From SIG452 sp045541975 (GTDB lineage: Bacteria > Bacillota > Clostridia > UMGS1840), in assembly GCA_045541975.1 (NCBI GenBank), contig JAZQKB010000010.1, positions 1 to 20,171 of the forward strand: a DNA stretch of 20,171 nt, in the 5' to 3' direction. The translations under genes and the position numbers were made by a program. Shown in pieces: positions 1 to 6,055 of this stretch. A model generated the notes under the pieces. That model was given only the letters and a program-made list of their open reading frames with translations, ran no database searches and was not told the origin of the DNA. Within the stretch, counting starts at the first letter, position 1. Each line of letters begins with the position of its first letter.

Positions 1-2
1 CG

Positions 3-95
3 ACTTCTGAAAGAAACGGTGGTTACACCAGAATCATCAAAACTTTTGAACGCCGTGGCGATGCATCTTTAATGTCTGTGATCGAATTAGTATAA
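3..95 (+). CDS. rplQ: 50S ribosomal protein bL17, C-terminal fragment
   Basis: The reading frame enters from the left edge and stops at 93-95, leaving about 30 C-terminal residues. They contain NGGYTRIIKTFERRGDASLM followed by a hydrophobic ending with IELV. The GGYTRI, RRGDA and IELV elements are the conserved tail of bacterial L17, a large-subunit protein near the peptide exit tunnel. The start lies outside the window. The stop codon overlaps the strong ribosome binding site of the next gene (AAGGAGG at 94-100), so the two ribosomal genes are very probably co-transcribed. Confidence 0.88.
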   Translation, partial: TSERNGGYTRIIKTFERRGDASLMSVIELV

Positions 96-108
96 GGAGG
101 TATTCACA

Positions 109-306
109 ATGAAACAGGGAATCCATCCGGATTACAAAAAAACCACTATCACCTGTGCTTGTGGTGCGGTATATGAAACCGGCTCCAGCAAGGAAAACTT
201 GCACGTGGAAATTTGTGCAAAATGCCATCCGTTCTATACCGGCAAACAGAAACTGGTAGATACCGGCGGACGTGTAGAAAAATTCAAAAAGAAATTCGGT
301 TTATAA
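109..306 (+). CDS. rpmE: 50S ribosomal protein bL31, zinc-binding form
   Basis: This 65-residue protein begins MKQGIHPDY, the standard bL31 N-terminus, and ends in the basic RVEKFKKKFGL tail. Cys16 and Cys18 with the CAKC pair (Cys37, Cys40) form the four-cysteine zinc site of the 'C+' type of L31. By family knowledge this type is used under zinc-replete conditions and is replaced by a cysteine-free paralogue in zinc starvation. L31 bridges the large and small ribosomal subunits. The length is normal. AAGGAGG at 94-100 lies 8 bases before the ATG. A strong terminator follows at once, so the gene ends a ribosomal transcript. Confidence 0.96.
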   Translation: MKQGIHPDYKKTTITCACGAVYETGSSKENLHVEICAKCHPFYTGKQKLVDTGGRVEKFKKKFGL

Positions 307-311
307 AAATA

Positions 312-352
312 AGAAAATGGCTTACAGAATGTTCTGTAAGCCATTTTTTTAC
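312..352. terminator. Bidirectional intrinsic terminator between rpmE and the XRE gene
   Basis: A perfect stem pairs 314-328 with 333-347 around a 4-base loop (ATGT). A T-run follows on the plus strand, and a T-rich run follows on the minus strand as well. It sits between two convergent genes and can end both rpmE and the XRE regulator transcript. Confidence 0.92.
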
Positions 353-357
353 TTTTA

Positions 358-552
358 TTATTTATAATTTGTTAAACCCAATATATAATCTGTGGAAACT
401 TTATAATACTTGGATAGGGCAATCAGAATGTCAATGGGCAGCTGTCGTTGTCCGTTTTCATATTGAGAATAGGTGTTTTGCTTAATATGAAGATGTTCGG
501 CAAGTTCCTTTTGCGTTAAGTCGTTATCTTCTCTTAAATCTCGGATTCTCAT
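358..552 (-). CDS. Small XRE-family transcriptional repressor
   Basis: This is a 64-residue single-domain helix-turn-helix protein starting MRIRDLREDN. The LTQKELAEHL helix, the turn and the recognition helix IKQNTYSQYENG are typical of the Cro/C1 (XRE) fold. DILIALSKYYKVSTDYILGL closes the fold, and no effector domain is present. The frame is open 13 codons further upstream, to 591. I place the start at 552 because AAAGGAG precedes this ATG at normal spacing and the HTH domain begins here. The upstream ATG would start inside the operator region and lacks a Shine-Dalgarno sequence. The gene is divergent from the zinc-ribbon gene at 657. Two matching palindromes lie in the shared promoter region, so autoregulation and repression of the neighbour are likely. 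The ligand or inducing signal is unknown. Confidence 0.9.
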   Translation of the reverse strand: MRIRDLREDNDLTQKELAEHLHIKQNTYSQYENGQRQLPIDILIALSKYYKVSTDYILGLTNYK

Positions 553-574
553 ATTCTCACACTCCTTTGTATTT

Positions 575-604
575 ATTATATTGAATCTCATAATGAGATA
601 TTGA
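575..604 (-). promoter_or_regulatory. Probable promoter of the XRE regulator gene
   Basis: On the minus strand a perfect TATAAT lies at 575-580, 22 bases upstream of the start codon. A weak -35 candidate (TCAATA, 599-604) sits 18 bases away. The palindrome at 585-599 falls within the spacer, where a bound repressor would block polymerase. The -10 is convincing and the -35 is not. Confidence 0.5.
585..599. promoter_or_regulatory. Operator-like palindrome 1 (XRE binding site candidate)
   Basis: ATCTCATAATGAGAT is a perfect 7+1+7 inverted repeat. It lies between the -35 and -10 of the regulator's own promoter. A second copy with the same outer bases lies at 610-624, 25 bp away centre to centre. 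Short spaced palindromes beside a divergent XRE gene are the usual layout for such repressors. Binding itself is inferred. Confidence 0.65.
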
Positions 605-629
605 CATTTATCTCAAATTGTGATATTAT
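601..629 (+). promoter_or_regulatory. Sigma-A promoter of the zinc-ribbon membrane protein gene
   Basis: A consensus TTGACA (601-606) and TATTAT (624-629) are separated by exactly 17 bases. The second operator-like palindrome fills the spacer and touches the -10. The near-consensus elements predict strong transcription when the repressor is absent. Confidence 0.85.
610..624. promoter_or_regulatory. Operator-like palindrome 2 (XRE binding site candidate)
   Basis: ATCTCAAATTGTGAT has a 7+1+7 inverted-repeat structure with one mismatched pair. Its outer bases ATCTCA and GAT match the first palindrome. It lies between the -35 and -10 of the plus-strand promoter, so occupancy should block transcription of the zinc-ribbon gene. 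Confidence 0.6.
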
Positions 630-656
630 AAAATAAAAATTTCAAGGAGAATTAGG

Positions 657-1076
657 ATGTATTGTACACAGTGCGGAAAAGAATTAGTGAACGGGGAAAG
701 ATTTTGTCCGATTTGCGGTAAAAATCAAATAGAGAATCAATCGAGCGTAAGTATTACTGTTAAAGATGAAAAAAACAAAAAAATGTATGCATTTTGGATT
801 GCAGTTGCAACTTCTCCGGTGTTATTTATTATTCGTATGTTAGCTCAAACGGAAGAGCATGTACCGGCCGGAGTAGGTGGTAGCTGGAAAAGTCATACCA
901 CGACTCATATATCCAGTGGTATACAGGCTATAATGGCTTTGCTCTTGATCATTTCCACAATTTTGGTCCTCGTTTTTGGAAAAGGCAAATCAGAAGGCAA
1001 TGGCAAAATGTTTGTTACCAAGGTTCTAATTCCAATCAATATTTTGATAGGAATTTTTTTAATAAACGTGCATTAA
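657..1076 (+). CDS. Zinc-ribbon membrane protein of unknown function
   Basis: This 139-residue protein opens with MYCTQCGKEL and FCPICGKN. These give two CxxC knuckles (Cys3/Cys6 and Cys17/Cys20), a short zinc ribbon of the kind often placed on bacterial membrane proteins. A charged linker follows, then about three hydrophobic segments (roughly 43-62, 89-107 and 119-137). The loop near 63-88 is rich in Gly, Ser, His and Thr. No catalytic motif is visible. AAGGAG at 644-649 supports the start. The gene sits under a strong promoter with an XRE operator-like site in its spacer and is followed by its own terminator. The next gene also begins with a zinc ribbon, which suggests related handling of the two proteins. 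Function is unknown. Confidence 0.8.
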   Translation: MYCTQCGKELVNGERFCPICGKNQIENQSSVSITVKDEKNKKMYAFWIAVATSPVLFIIRMLAQTEEHVPAGVGGSWKSHTTTHISSGIQAIMALLLIISTILVLVFGKGKSEGNGKMFVTKVLIPINILIGIFLINVH

Positions 1077-1108
1077 ATAATACTTTTAAACTGTGAAGTT
1101 TTGTAAAG

Positions 1109-1143
1109 AAGGTCTGAACAAATAAGCTGTTCAGGCCTTTTTC
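1109..1143 (+). terminator. Intrinsic terminator after the zinc-ribbon gene
   Basis: GGTCTGAACA (1111-1120) pairs with TGTTCAGGCC (1128-1137), with one G-T pair and a 7-base loop, followed by a T-run. It separates the zinc-ribbon gene from the downstream protease gene, which has its own promoter. Confidence 0.87.
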
Positions 1144-1242
1144 ATAATAGATATCGTCAACGATGGAGGCAGTTGATTTGATAGAATAGTTATCGTTGTG
1201 ATGGATTCTATAGTCATAGTTTTTTCTCATGCGACATAATTC

Positions 1243-1271
1243 TTGACAATACAGAAAAATAATGCTACAAT
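1243..1271 (+). promoter_or_regulatory. Sigma-A promoter of the PrsW-type protease gene
   Basis: TTGACA (1243-1248) and TACAAT (1266-1271) are separated by 17 bases. Predicted initiation near 1278 leaves a leader of roughly 77 bases that contains a stem-loop. I see nothing else convincing in the 278-base gap 1077-1354. Confidence 0.85.
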
Positions 1272-1284
1272 GAAATCAATTGGA

Positions 1285-1302
1285 GTCGGGATATTTCCCG
1301 AC
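1285..1302 (+). other. Stem-loop in the 5' leader of the protease gene
   Basis: GTCGGGA (1285-1291) pairs perfectly with TCCCGAC (1296-1302) around a TATT loop. No T-run follows, so it is not a terminator. It starts a few bases after the predicted transcription start, where such hairpins commonly protect the mRNA 5' end. It may also be a protein-binding site. Confidence 0.6.
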
Positions 1303-1354
1303 AATATTTAGCGACAAGGAAATTTAATTGAAATCATTGGAAGGGAGAACACGC

Positions 1355-2677
1355 ATGCCAAATTTTTGCACACAGTGTGGGACAAAACTGGCAGATGGCA
1401 TTACATGTCCAAACTGCGGTTATGTGTCCTCCGAAGCCGAAAATGTGACAGTGAAAACTGAACCCGTTACACCGCAACCGATACCCGAACCGGTGCAGTC
1501 GACACCTGAACCGGTACAAACGACACCCGAACCGGTACAACCTGAACCTGAACCTGAACAGCCTCAAGCGGAAAAGAAATCTGCATCAGCCGGAGCAACT
1601 GCAGGGCAAAGCAACAGTACTACAGGGCAGACGAATACTGCTCCTAAGCAGGATACGCCAAACGTTGCGGAAGATATTCTTGATAAAGCAACGAAAAAAA
1701 TCAATGAACTTGCCGGCGGAAAAGGTGCCGTGAAGTTGAATTTAAAGAGTCTGTTTTCTGAGGTTTTTAAAAAACATACCAACAGTGAATCAGAAGCAAT
1801 TTTTATCAGTGGTACAGAAAAAACCACACCGCCGGAAAGTGAAATCAGCTCTACCTGGCCAAAACCCTGGCTGTTTGCAAGAGTTTTTGCGGTTTTATTC
1901 ATTACATATTTTGCACTTTATTTCTGTTGGGACTATTTTGCAAATTCCAATGTGTTACCCGGTATGATTTTTATGGGTGCCATTGCAGTTCCCTTTTCTT
2001 TAATTGTCTTCTTTATGGAAACCAATGCTCCAAGAAATATCAGCTTCTTCACTACCCTGACCATTTTCTTAGTAGGTGGAGCAATGTCTTTGGTCATCAC
2101 GCTTCTTTTGTTCTCTTTTGTTACCATTGATGACGGTTATATGGGAGCAATTTTAGTGGGACTTGTGGAAGAAACCGGAAAACTCACGATTATTGCTTAC
2201 TATGTGAAGAAGACTAAAAATGTGAACTACGTGTTAAACGGACTGTTGATCGGTGCTGCAGTTGGTGCAGGATTTGCAACTTTTGAAACGGCGGGCTATA
2301 TTTTAAACTACGGCTTGTCCGGCGGCAACGATATTATGATGGAAGTGCTGATTGTAAGAGCACTGCTGGCGCCCGGCGGACATGTGATTTGGGGTGCAAT
2401 TTTAGGTGGCGCACTGGTGCTGGCAAAAGGCAGAAAGCCTTTTGAAATGTCTCAGTTATCCAACAAAAAGTTTGTTGCATTCTATATCATGTGTGTCGCG
2501 ATGCATGCCATCTGGGATATGCCGATTCAGATTGAACATTATCTGGTGCAGATTGCCATGACAGTTTGTGCCTGGATTATTGCTCTGGTTCTGATTGATG
2601 TTGGTCTTAAGGAAATTTCCGCTTTGAATGATCAGAATGAAATCGAAACTGTGGCAGAGCAACTTCCCCAGCAATAA
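1355..2677 (+). CDS. PrsW-family intramembrane metalloprotease-like protein with N-terminal zinc ribbon
   Basis: The 440-residue protein starts FCTQCG...CPNCG (Cys5, Cys8, Cys18, Cys21), a zinc ribbon. A Pro/Glu/Gln-rich linker of PEPVQ repeats (about 38-72) and a Ser/Thr-rich stretch follow, then a conserved-looking soluble segment (105-170) and about eight membrane segments. The membrane part carries the PrsW signature: EETGK (Glu272, Glu273, Lys276), the FE pair at 310-311, His343 in GGHVIWG, and His384/Asp388 in HAIWDMP. PrsW of Bacillus subtilis cleaves the anti-sigma factor RsiW. The substrate here is unknown. An in-frame TTG lies at 1328, but AAGGGAG precedes the ATG at 1355 and the zinc ribbon starts there. 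The ribbon echoes the one on the upstream membrane protein. No sigma/anti-sigma pair is in the window. Confidence 0.85.
   Translation: MPNFCTQCGTKLADGITCPNCGYVSSEAENVTVKTEPVTPQPIPEPVQSTPEPVQTTPEPVQPEPEPEQPQAEKKSASAGATAGQSNSTTGQTNTAPKQDTPNVAEDILDKATKKINELAGGKGAVKLNLKSLFSEVFKKHTNSESEAIFISGTEKTTPPESEISSTWPKPWLFARVFAVLFITYFALYFCWDYFANSNVLPGMIFMGAIAVPFSLIVFFMETNAPRNISFFTTLTIFLVGGAMSLVITLLLFSFVTIDDGYMGAILVGLVEETGKLTIIAYYVKKTKNVNYVLNGLLIGAAVGAGFATFETAGYILNYGLSGGNDIMMEVLIVRALLAPGGHVIWGAILGGALVLAKGRKPFEMSQLSNKKFVAFYIMCVAMHAIWDMPIQIEHYLVQIAMTVCAWIIALVLIDVGLKEISALNDQNEIETVAEQLPQQ
1484..1543 (+). repeat. 21-bp tandem repeat coding for PEPVQ(S/T)T units
   Basis: Two full units (1484-1504, 1505-1525) and one shortened unit (1526-1543) share the core CCNGAACCGGTNCA. 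They encode repeated Pro-Glu-Pro-Val-Gln in the linker of the PrsW-type protein. Such units tend to vary in copy number and form an extended, flexible spacer. Confidence 0.75.
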
Positions 2678-2687
2678 CCGATATACA

Positions 2688-2726
2688 TAAAAAGCTGTAT
2701 TACCGCTTGGTAATACAGCTTTTTTA
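2688..2726. terminator. Bidirectional intrinsic terminator
   Basis: GCTGTATTACC (2694-2704) pairs perfectly with GGTAATACAGC (2709-2719) around a GCTT loop. A-runs and T-runs on both flanks make it work in either direction. It lies between the convergent protease and SipL-like genes. Confidence 0.93.
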
Positions 2727-2735
2727 TGATTTAGC

Positions 2736-4241
2736 CTATTCGATAATTAAATAACTGCCAACTTTTAAATTGCGATCGTCGTCAATATTGTTGACGGCTT
2801 TTAAACGGTCCACGGTAGTGGCATATTTTTTTGCAATCGAAAAGAGGGTGTCACCAGGTTTAATAATATAGGCAACGATGGGTGCACGGTCGATTTTTAA
2901 AGGGTTATCCCGGTCGGGTAGGATTCCTTCCACATATTCCTTATTGACTGTTTGATGAAGCTGAATCTGTGCGGTTACACCAAGCCGAAGTTCCAAAGCA
3001 TTTTGATTTAAAATGTTATAGGAAAAATGATTGGAGCACAGTTTAGCACTGGCTGATTCACAGGATGAGGGATGAGTAAGAATCTGCACCAGTTCAAAGG
3101 GAATCTGCCGTGAAATAGAATTGAATCCCGATGGAGTCTGATATAACACGGTAGTGTCTAAATCACCGGACATCACAATTTTGTCGTCTTCCCGGCGGGT
3201 AGCAGTCAGTTTTGGTACACAGGACACATCCAGTATACTCTCCAATTGCACATCGGGAAGTGCCATTACTTCTTTTAAGGAGGCAGTTTCCGGAGGGAGA
3301 ATTTCAAGCTGTTCAAAAGGAGTAATCCGTCGCAGAAGTTTCACCGGGAATTTTGGGCTGTAAGCATCAGTTATTAAAGAAATTTCCTGTTGTTTCATGC
3401 TTTGCATTTTTAATTGCATCACGCCGGTTATATGAACGGTTTTTGGTTCGTTTTCTTCATTTTCTGCAATTTTAATGTCTGAAATTTCTGAAGCAATGTC
3501 GTGGATAAAACAACTGTCTTCGCCGGCTTCCAGGTCGATGATTTCTGTAAACGGTGACGAAAATTCAATGGTTTCCAAGGTGGACATGGTAGACGCATAA
3601 AGCATTTTCACAAGGTAGTCACCCTTGACTACTACTTTGTTGGAAATAGGTTTTAAATCCTGGTTTCTGACTTGCAGTGAGGTGCCCAGAATTTCTGCCA
3701 CCGGCGGTTTTCCTTGGGGCAGGGGGAAGCTTAAAGAAAGCGGGAACTCTTCTTCAGCACATTGCATAACGGTGTATGAAGAAACGGTTTCACGAAGACA
3801 TTCTAAATCCTTGTCTAAAGATGGTGAAGGTAATGAAACATTTTCCTTTAAAGTCAGGGTAATATGGAGTTTTCCACGGATGCCGGCTTTTCGGGAATTG
3901 ATGAAAACAGGATTGTTTTGTGAAATCAAACAGGTTACCTCTGAAAAATCCCAGGATAGGGAGGCTGGAATTTCCTCTTTGATCAGTATGGTATCCGTAT
4001 GAGAAATGGAAGAAATACCGATCCCCTCATCTCCTACCGGTAAATACAGAAGATTGGCGCAAAGCGGAACTTTTGCGGAAAACAAGTTGTTCCGAACGGT
4101 ATATTCTGACACATAGCCCGTAAGTTTCTGGGATAAAATTTTTAGAATGTCACGTTTGGAATCAGACACGTTTAAATCCCATTCAATGGGTTGTGTGACG
4201 GTTTTTGTCCAAACAGTTTTTGTTATGTTTGCTTCCATCAT
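2736..4241 (-). CDS. sipL: SipL-like spore coat morphogenetic protein (SPOCS/DUF3794 domains plus LysM)
   Basis: This 501-residue soluble protein has no signal peptide or membrane segment. Its body (about 20-430) has the beta-rich, repeated look of DUF3794/SPOCS domains, with recurring 'hxGxhxxxhxY' strands such as VVKGDYLVKMLYAS and MSGDLDTTVLYQTP. The last ~50 residues form a LysM domain: YIIKPGDTLFSIAKKYATTV, then VNNIDDDRNLKVGSYLIIE. SPOCS repeats with a terminal LysM is the architecture of Clostridioides difficile SipL, which binds the coat-basement ATPase SpoIVA through LysM and is needed for coat assembly. Length fits that family. AAAGGAG lies 8 bases before the first of two adjacent ATGs, so I use 4241. 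The gene is monocistronic, with its own terminator and a possible sigma-E promoter. Orthology to SipL rather than another SPOCS-LysM protein is inferred. Confidence 0.8.
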   Translation of the reverse strand: MMEANITKTVWTKTVTQPIEWDLNVSDSKRDILKILSQKLTGYVSEYTVRNNLFSAKVPLCANLLYLPVGDEGIGISSISHTDTILIKEEIPASLSWDFSEVTCLISQNNPVFINSRKAGIRGKLHITLTLKENVSLPSPSLDKDLECLRETVSSYTVMQCAEEEFPLSLSFPLPQGKPPVAEILGTSLQVRNQDLKPISNKVVVKGDYLVKMLYASTMSTLETIEFSSPFTEIIDLEAGEDSCFIHDIASEISDIKIAENEENEPKTVHITGVMQLKMQSMKQQEISLITDAYSPKFPVKLLRRITPFEQLEILPPETASLKEVMALPDVQLESILDVSCVPKLTATRREDDKIVMSGDLDTTVLYQTPSGFNSISRQIPFELVQILTHPSSCESASAKLCSNHFSYNILNQNALELRLGVTAQIQLHQTVNKEYVEGILPDRDNPLKIDRAPIVAYIIKPGDTLFSIAKKYATTVDRLKAVNNIDDDRNLKVGSYLIIE

Positions 4242-4296
4242 AGAAGGATCTCCTTTGTAATCTTTTTTAGAGCAGGCTCTTTTTTATTTTCATTTC

Positions 4297-4326
4297 ACTA
4301 TATGCGCTTATCTTTGTTTTTATGTC
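4297..4326 (-). promoter_or_regulatory. Possible sigma-E promoter of the SipL-like gene
   Basis: On the minus strand GACATAAA (4319-4326) and CATATAGT (4297-4304) are separated by 14 bases. This compares with the Bacillus sigma-E pattern ATA-N16-18-CATACAnT; here ATA is followed by 16 bases and then CATATAGT. It lies about 55 bases upstream of the start codon. Sigma-E control is established for C. difficile sipL, so the match is biologically sensible, but it is short and unproven. Confidence 0.45.
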
Positions 4327-4379
4327 ATAAAAAATGGGAGAAATTGAGGGGTAAAAAAAGAAAAAATGGTCGGATTGTC

Positions 4380-4408
4380 TTGCATTTTTTGATTGTCTGT
4401 GTTATAAT
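4380..4408 (+). promoter_or_regulatory. Sigma-A promoter of the purine operon
   Basis: TTGCAT (4380-4385) and a perfect TATAAT (4403-4408) are separated by 17 bases. Initiation near 4415 gives a leader of about 80 bases before purE. In this leader I see only a weak GGATA/TATCC hairpin (4429-4446). I recognise no purine riboswitch core or PurR box. Confidence 0.82.
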
Positions 4409-4493
4409 AAATTTGATATGTTAAGATAGGATATTCTTTTTTATCCATGACTCTTAGAAAAAGTAAAATGTATCGGAAAGGAAGAGCAAAAAG

Positions 4494-4991
4494 ATGCCAA
4501 AAGTTGCAGTCATTATGGGAAGCGATTCTGATTTTCCCCAGTTAAAAGGATGTATTAAAACATTAAAGGATTACGGAGTAGATGTTGAGGTAAAAGTGAT
4601 GTCTGCTCACAGAACTCCCGAAGATGCGGCTCAGTTTTCCAAAAATGCCAAGGCAAACGGTTTTGAAGTGCTGATTGCAGCGGCAGGCAAAGCAGCACAT
4701 CTGGGTGGTGTGTTAGCAGCGTTTACCACCTTGCCTGTTATCGGTATTCCCATTAAGGCATCCACGTTGGACGGCCTTGATGCACTGCTTTCCATCGTGC
4801 AGATGCCAAAAGGCATTCCCGTGGCAACTGTAGCGATTGACGGTGGTGACAATGCAGCCATTTTGGCACTGCAGATTCTTTCCTTAAAATATAAAGATAT
4901 TGAAACAAAATTAGAAGCTATGAAAGAAAACATGGCAAACGAAGTTCGCCAGAAAGACAAAAAACTTCAGGATGAAATCGCAAGCTTATAA
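4494..4991 (+). CDS. purE: N5-carboxyaminoimidazole ribonucleotide mutase / AIR carboxylase (PurE)
   Basis: PurE makes 4-carboxyaminoimidazole ribonucleotide (CAIR) in the de novo purine pathway. The 165-residue protein has GSDSD (9-13) in the first phosphate loop, SAHRTP (37-42), the AAGKAAHLGG active-site loop (63-72) with His69, and LLSIVQMP (98-105). The AAHL and LLSIVQMP elements fit class I PurE (NCAIR mutase, working with PurK) better than the class II carboxylase, which has a different loop. The usual GGAAHLPG is altered to GKAAHLGG. No purK accompanies it, so whether NCAIR is supplied from elsewhere is open. GGAAAGGAAG precedes the ATG. It is the first gene of the operon, 17 bases before purM. 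Confidence 0.95.
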   Translation: MPKVAVIMGSDSDFPQLKGCIKTLKDYGVDVEVKVMSAHRTPEDAAQFSKNAKANGFEVLIAAAGKAAHLGGVLAAFTTLPVIGIPIKASTLDGLDALLSIVQMPKGIPVATVAIDGGDNAAILALQILSLKYKDIETKLEAMKENMANEVRQKDKKLQDEIASL

Positions 4992-5008
4992 AAAGGAGAT
5001 TAAAAACT

Positions 5009-6055
5009 ATGAATGAAGCATATAAACAGGCAGGCGTTGATATCCACGCAGGATACCGTTCTGTGGAATTGATTAAAGATAGCGTAAAGAAAACCTTTAC
5101 CAAAGGTGTTATGACAGAAATCGGCGGTTTTGGCGGTTTGTTTGAACTGTTCCAGACCGGTAACTATGTAAATCCCGTACTGGTATCCGGCACCGACGGT
5201 GTTGGCACCAAATTAAAAATTGCATTTTTAACTGACAAGCACGATACTGTTGGTCAGGATTGCGTTGCAATGTGTGTAAACGATATTGTTTGCTCCGGCG
5301 CAAAACCCTTATTCTTCTTAGATTACTTAGCGGTTGGCAAAAACGTTCCCGAACGGATTGCAGAAATCGTAAAAGGTGTTAGCGACGGCTGTATCTTAGG
5401 TGAATGTGCCTTAGTTGGCGGTGAAACTGCAGAAATGCCTGGTTTCTATCCCATCAATGAATACGATTTGGCAGGTTTCTCTGTTGGGGTTGTGGACAAA
5501 GACAAAATTATCGACGGTTCTACCGTGGCAGAAGGGGATGTGTTAATCGGCGTGGCATCCTCCGGCATTCATTCCAACGGCTATTCTCTGGTCAGAAAAG
5601 TATTTGAATTAAACGGTCCCGAAGAAGAAGCAAAGAAAAACTTAAGTGTATATTATGATGAACTGGGTATGACCTTGGGCGAAGCCTTAATCATCCCCAC
5701 CAAAATTTATGTAAAAACCGTGCTGGCGGTATTATCTCAGTATAAGGTGAAAGCTATTTCTCATATCACCGGTGGCGGTTTCTATGAAAACATTCCGAGA
5801 ATGCTCCCCAAAGGTGCCCAGGCTGTGATCAAAAAAGATTCCTTCCCGGTACTACCCATCTTCAAACTGTTGCAGGCAAAAGGCGGAATTTCGGAAGAAA
5901 ATATGTACAACACCTATAATATGGGTATCGGTCTTTGCATGGCTGTGAATAAAGGCGATGCAGAAGGCGTGGTAAAAATTATCGAATCTTTAGGAGAAAA
6001 AGCATACATTTTAGGTACCGTAGAAAACGGTGACGCAGGAGTGAAACTGATCTAA
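5009..6055 (+). CDS. purM: Phosphoribosylformylglycinamidine cyclo-ligase (AIR synthetase, PurM)
   Basis: PurM uses ATP to close the imidazole ring, turning FGAM into AIR, the substrate used by PurE next door. The 348-residue protein has normal family length. Visible motifs are SGTDGVGTK (60-68) and GGETAEMPG (137-145), which bind nucleotide and metal, then GFSVGVVDK and the ASSGIHSNGYSLVRK segment that begins the C-terminal domain. AAGGAG lies 10 bases before the ATG. Its stop overlaps the purN start by one base (TAATG), indicating translational coupling. Confidence 0.97.
   Translation: MNEAYKQAGVDIHAGYRSVELIKDSVKKTFTKGVMTEIGGFGGLFELFQTGNYVNPVLVSGTDGVGTKLKIAFLTDKHDTVGQDCVAMCVNDIVCSGAKPLFFLDYLAVGKNVPERIAEIVKGVSDGCILGECALVGGETAEMPGFYPINEYDLAGFSVGVVDKDKIIDGSTVAEGDVLIGVASSGIHSNGYSLVRKVFELNGPEEEAKKNLSVYYDELGMTLGEALIIPTKIYVKTVLAVLSQYKVKAISHITGGGFYENIPRMLPKGAQAVIKKDSFPVLPIFKLLQAKGGISEENMYNTYNMGIGLCMAVNKGDAEGVVKIIESLGEKAYILGTVENGDAGVKLI

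Noticed and set aside
1036..1230. 64-codon open frame on the minus strand in the gap after the zinc-ribbon gene
   Set aside because: It runs through the end of the real gene and its terminator, has no ribosome binding site and resembles no protein.
1484..1543. Repeat array considered as a CRISPR or mobile-element mark
   Set aside because: The units are in-frame codons of a Pro-Glu-Pro-Val-Gln linker, contiguous without spacers, and no cas or transposase gene is near.
1564..1902. 112-codon minus-strand frame within the PrsW-type gene
   Set aside because: It is a shadow of the biased linker codons; the plus-strand frame carries clear PrsW motifs.
3625..4002. 125-codon open frame antisense to the SipL-like gene
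   Set aside because: It lies wholly opposite a well-supported gene, and its composition is that of a shadow frame with no start signals.
4267..4282. AGAGC/GCTCT inverted repeat upstream of the SipL-like gene looking like a small terminator
   Set aside because: The stem is at most 5 bp with a 2-base loop, or 4 bp with a 4-base loop; it is too weak and lies between a promoter and its own gene.
4409..4493. Possible purine riboswitch in the purE leader
   Set aside because: The leader is only about 80 bases and shows one weak GGATA/TATCC hairpin; I cannot find the conserved three-way junction core or an associated terminator.
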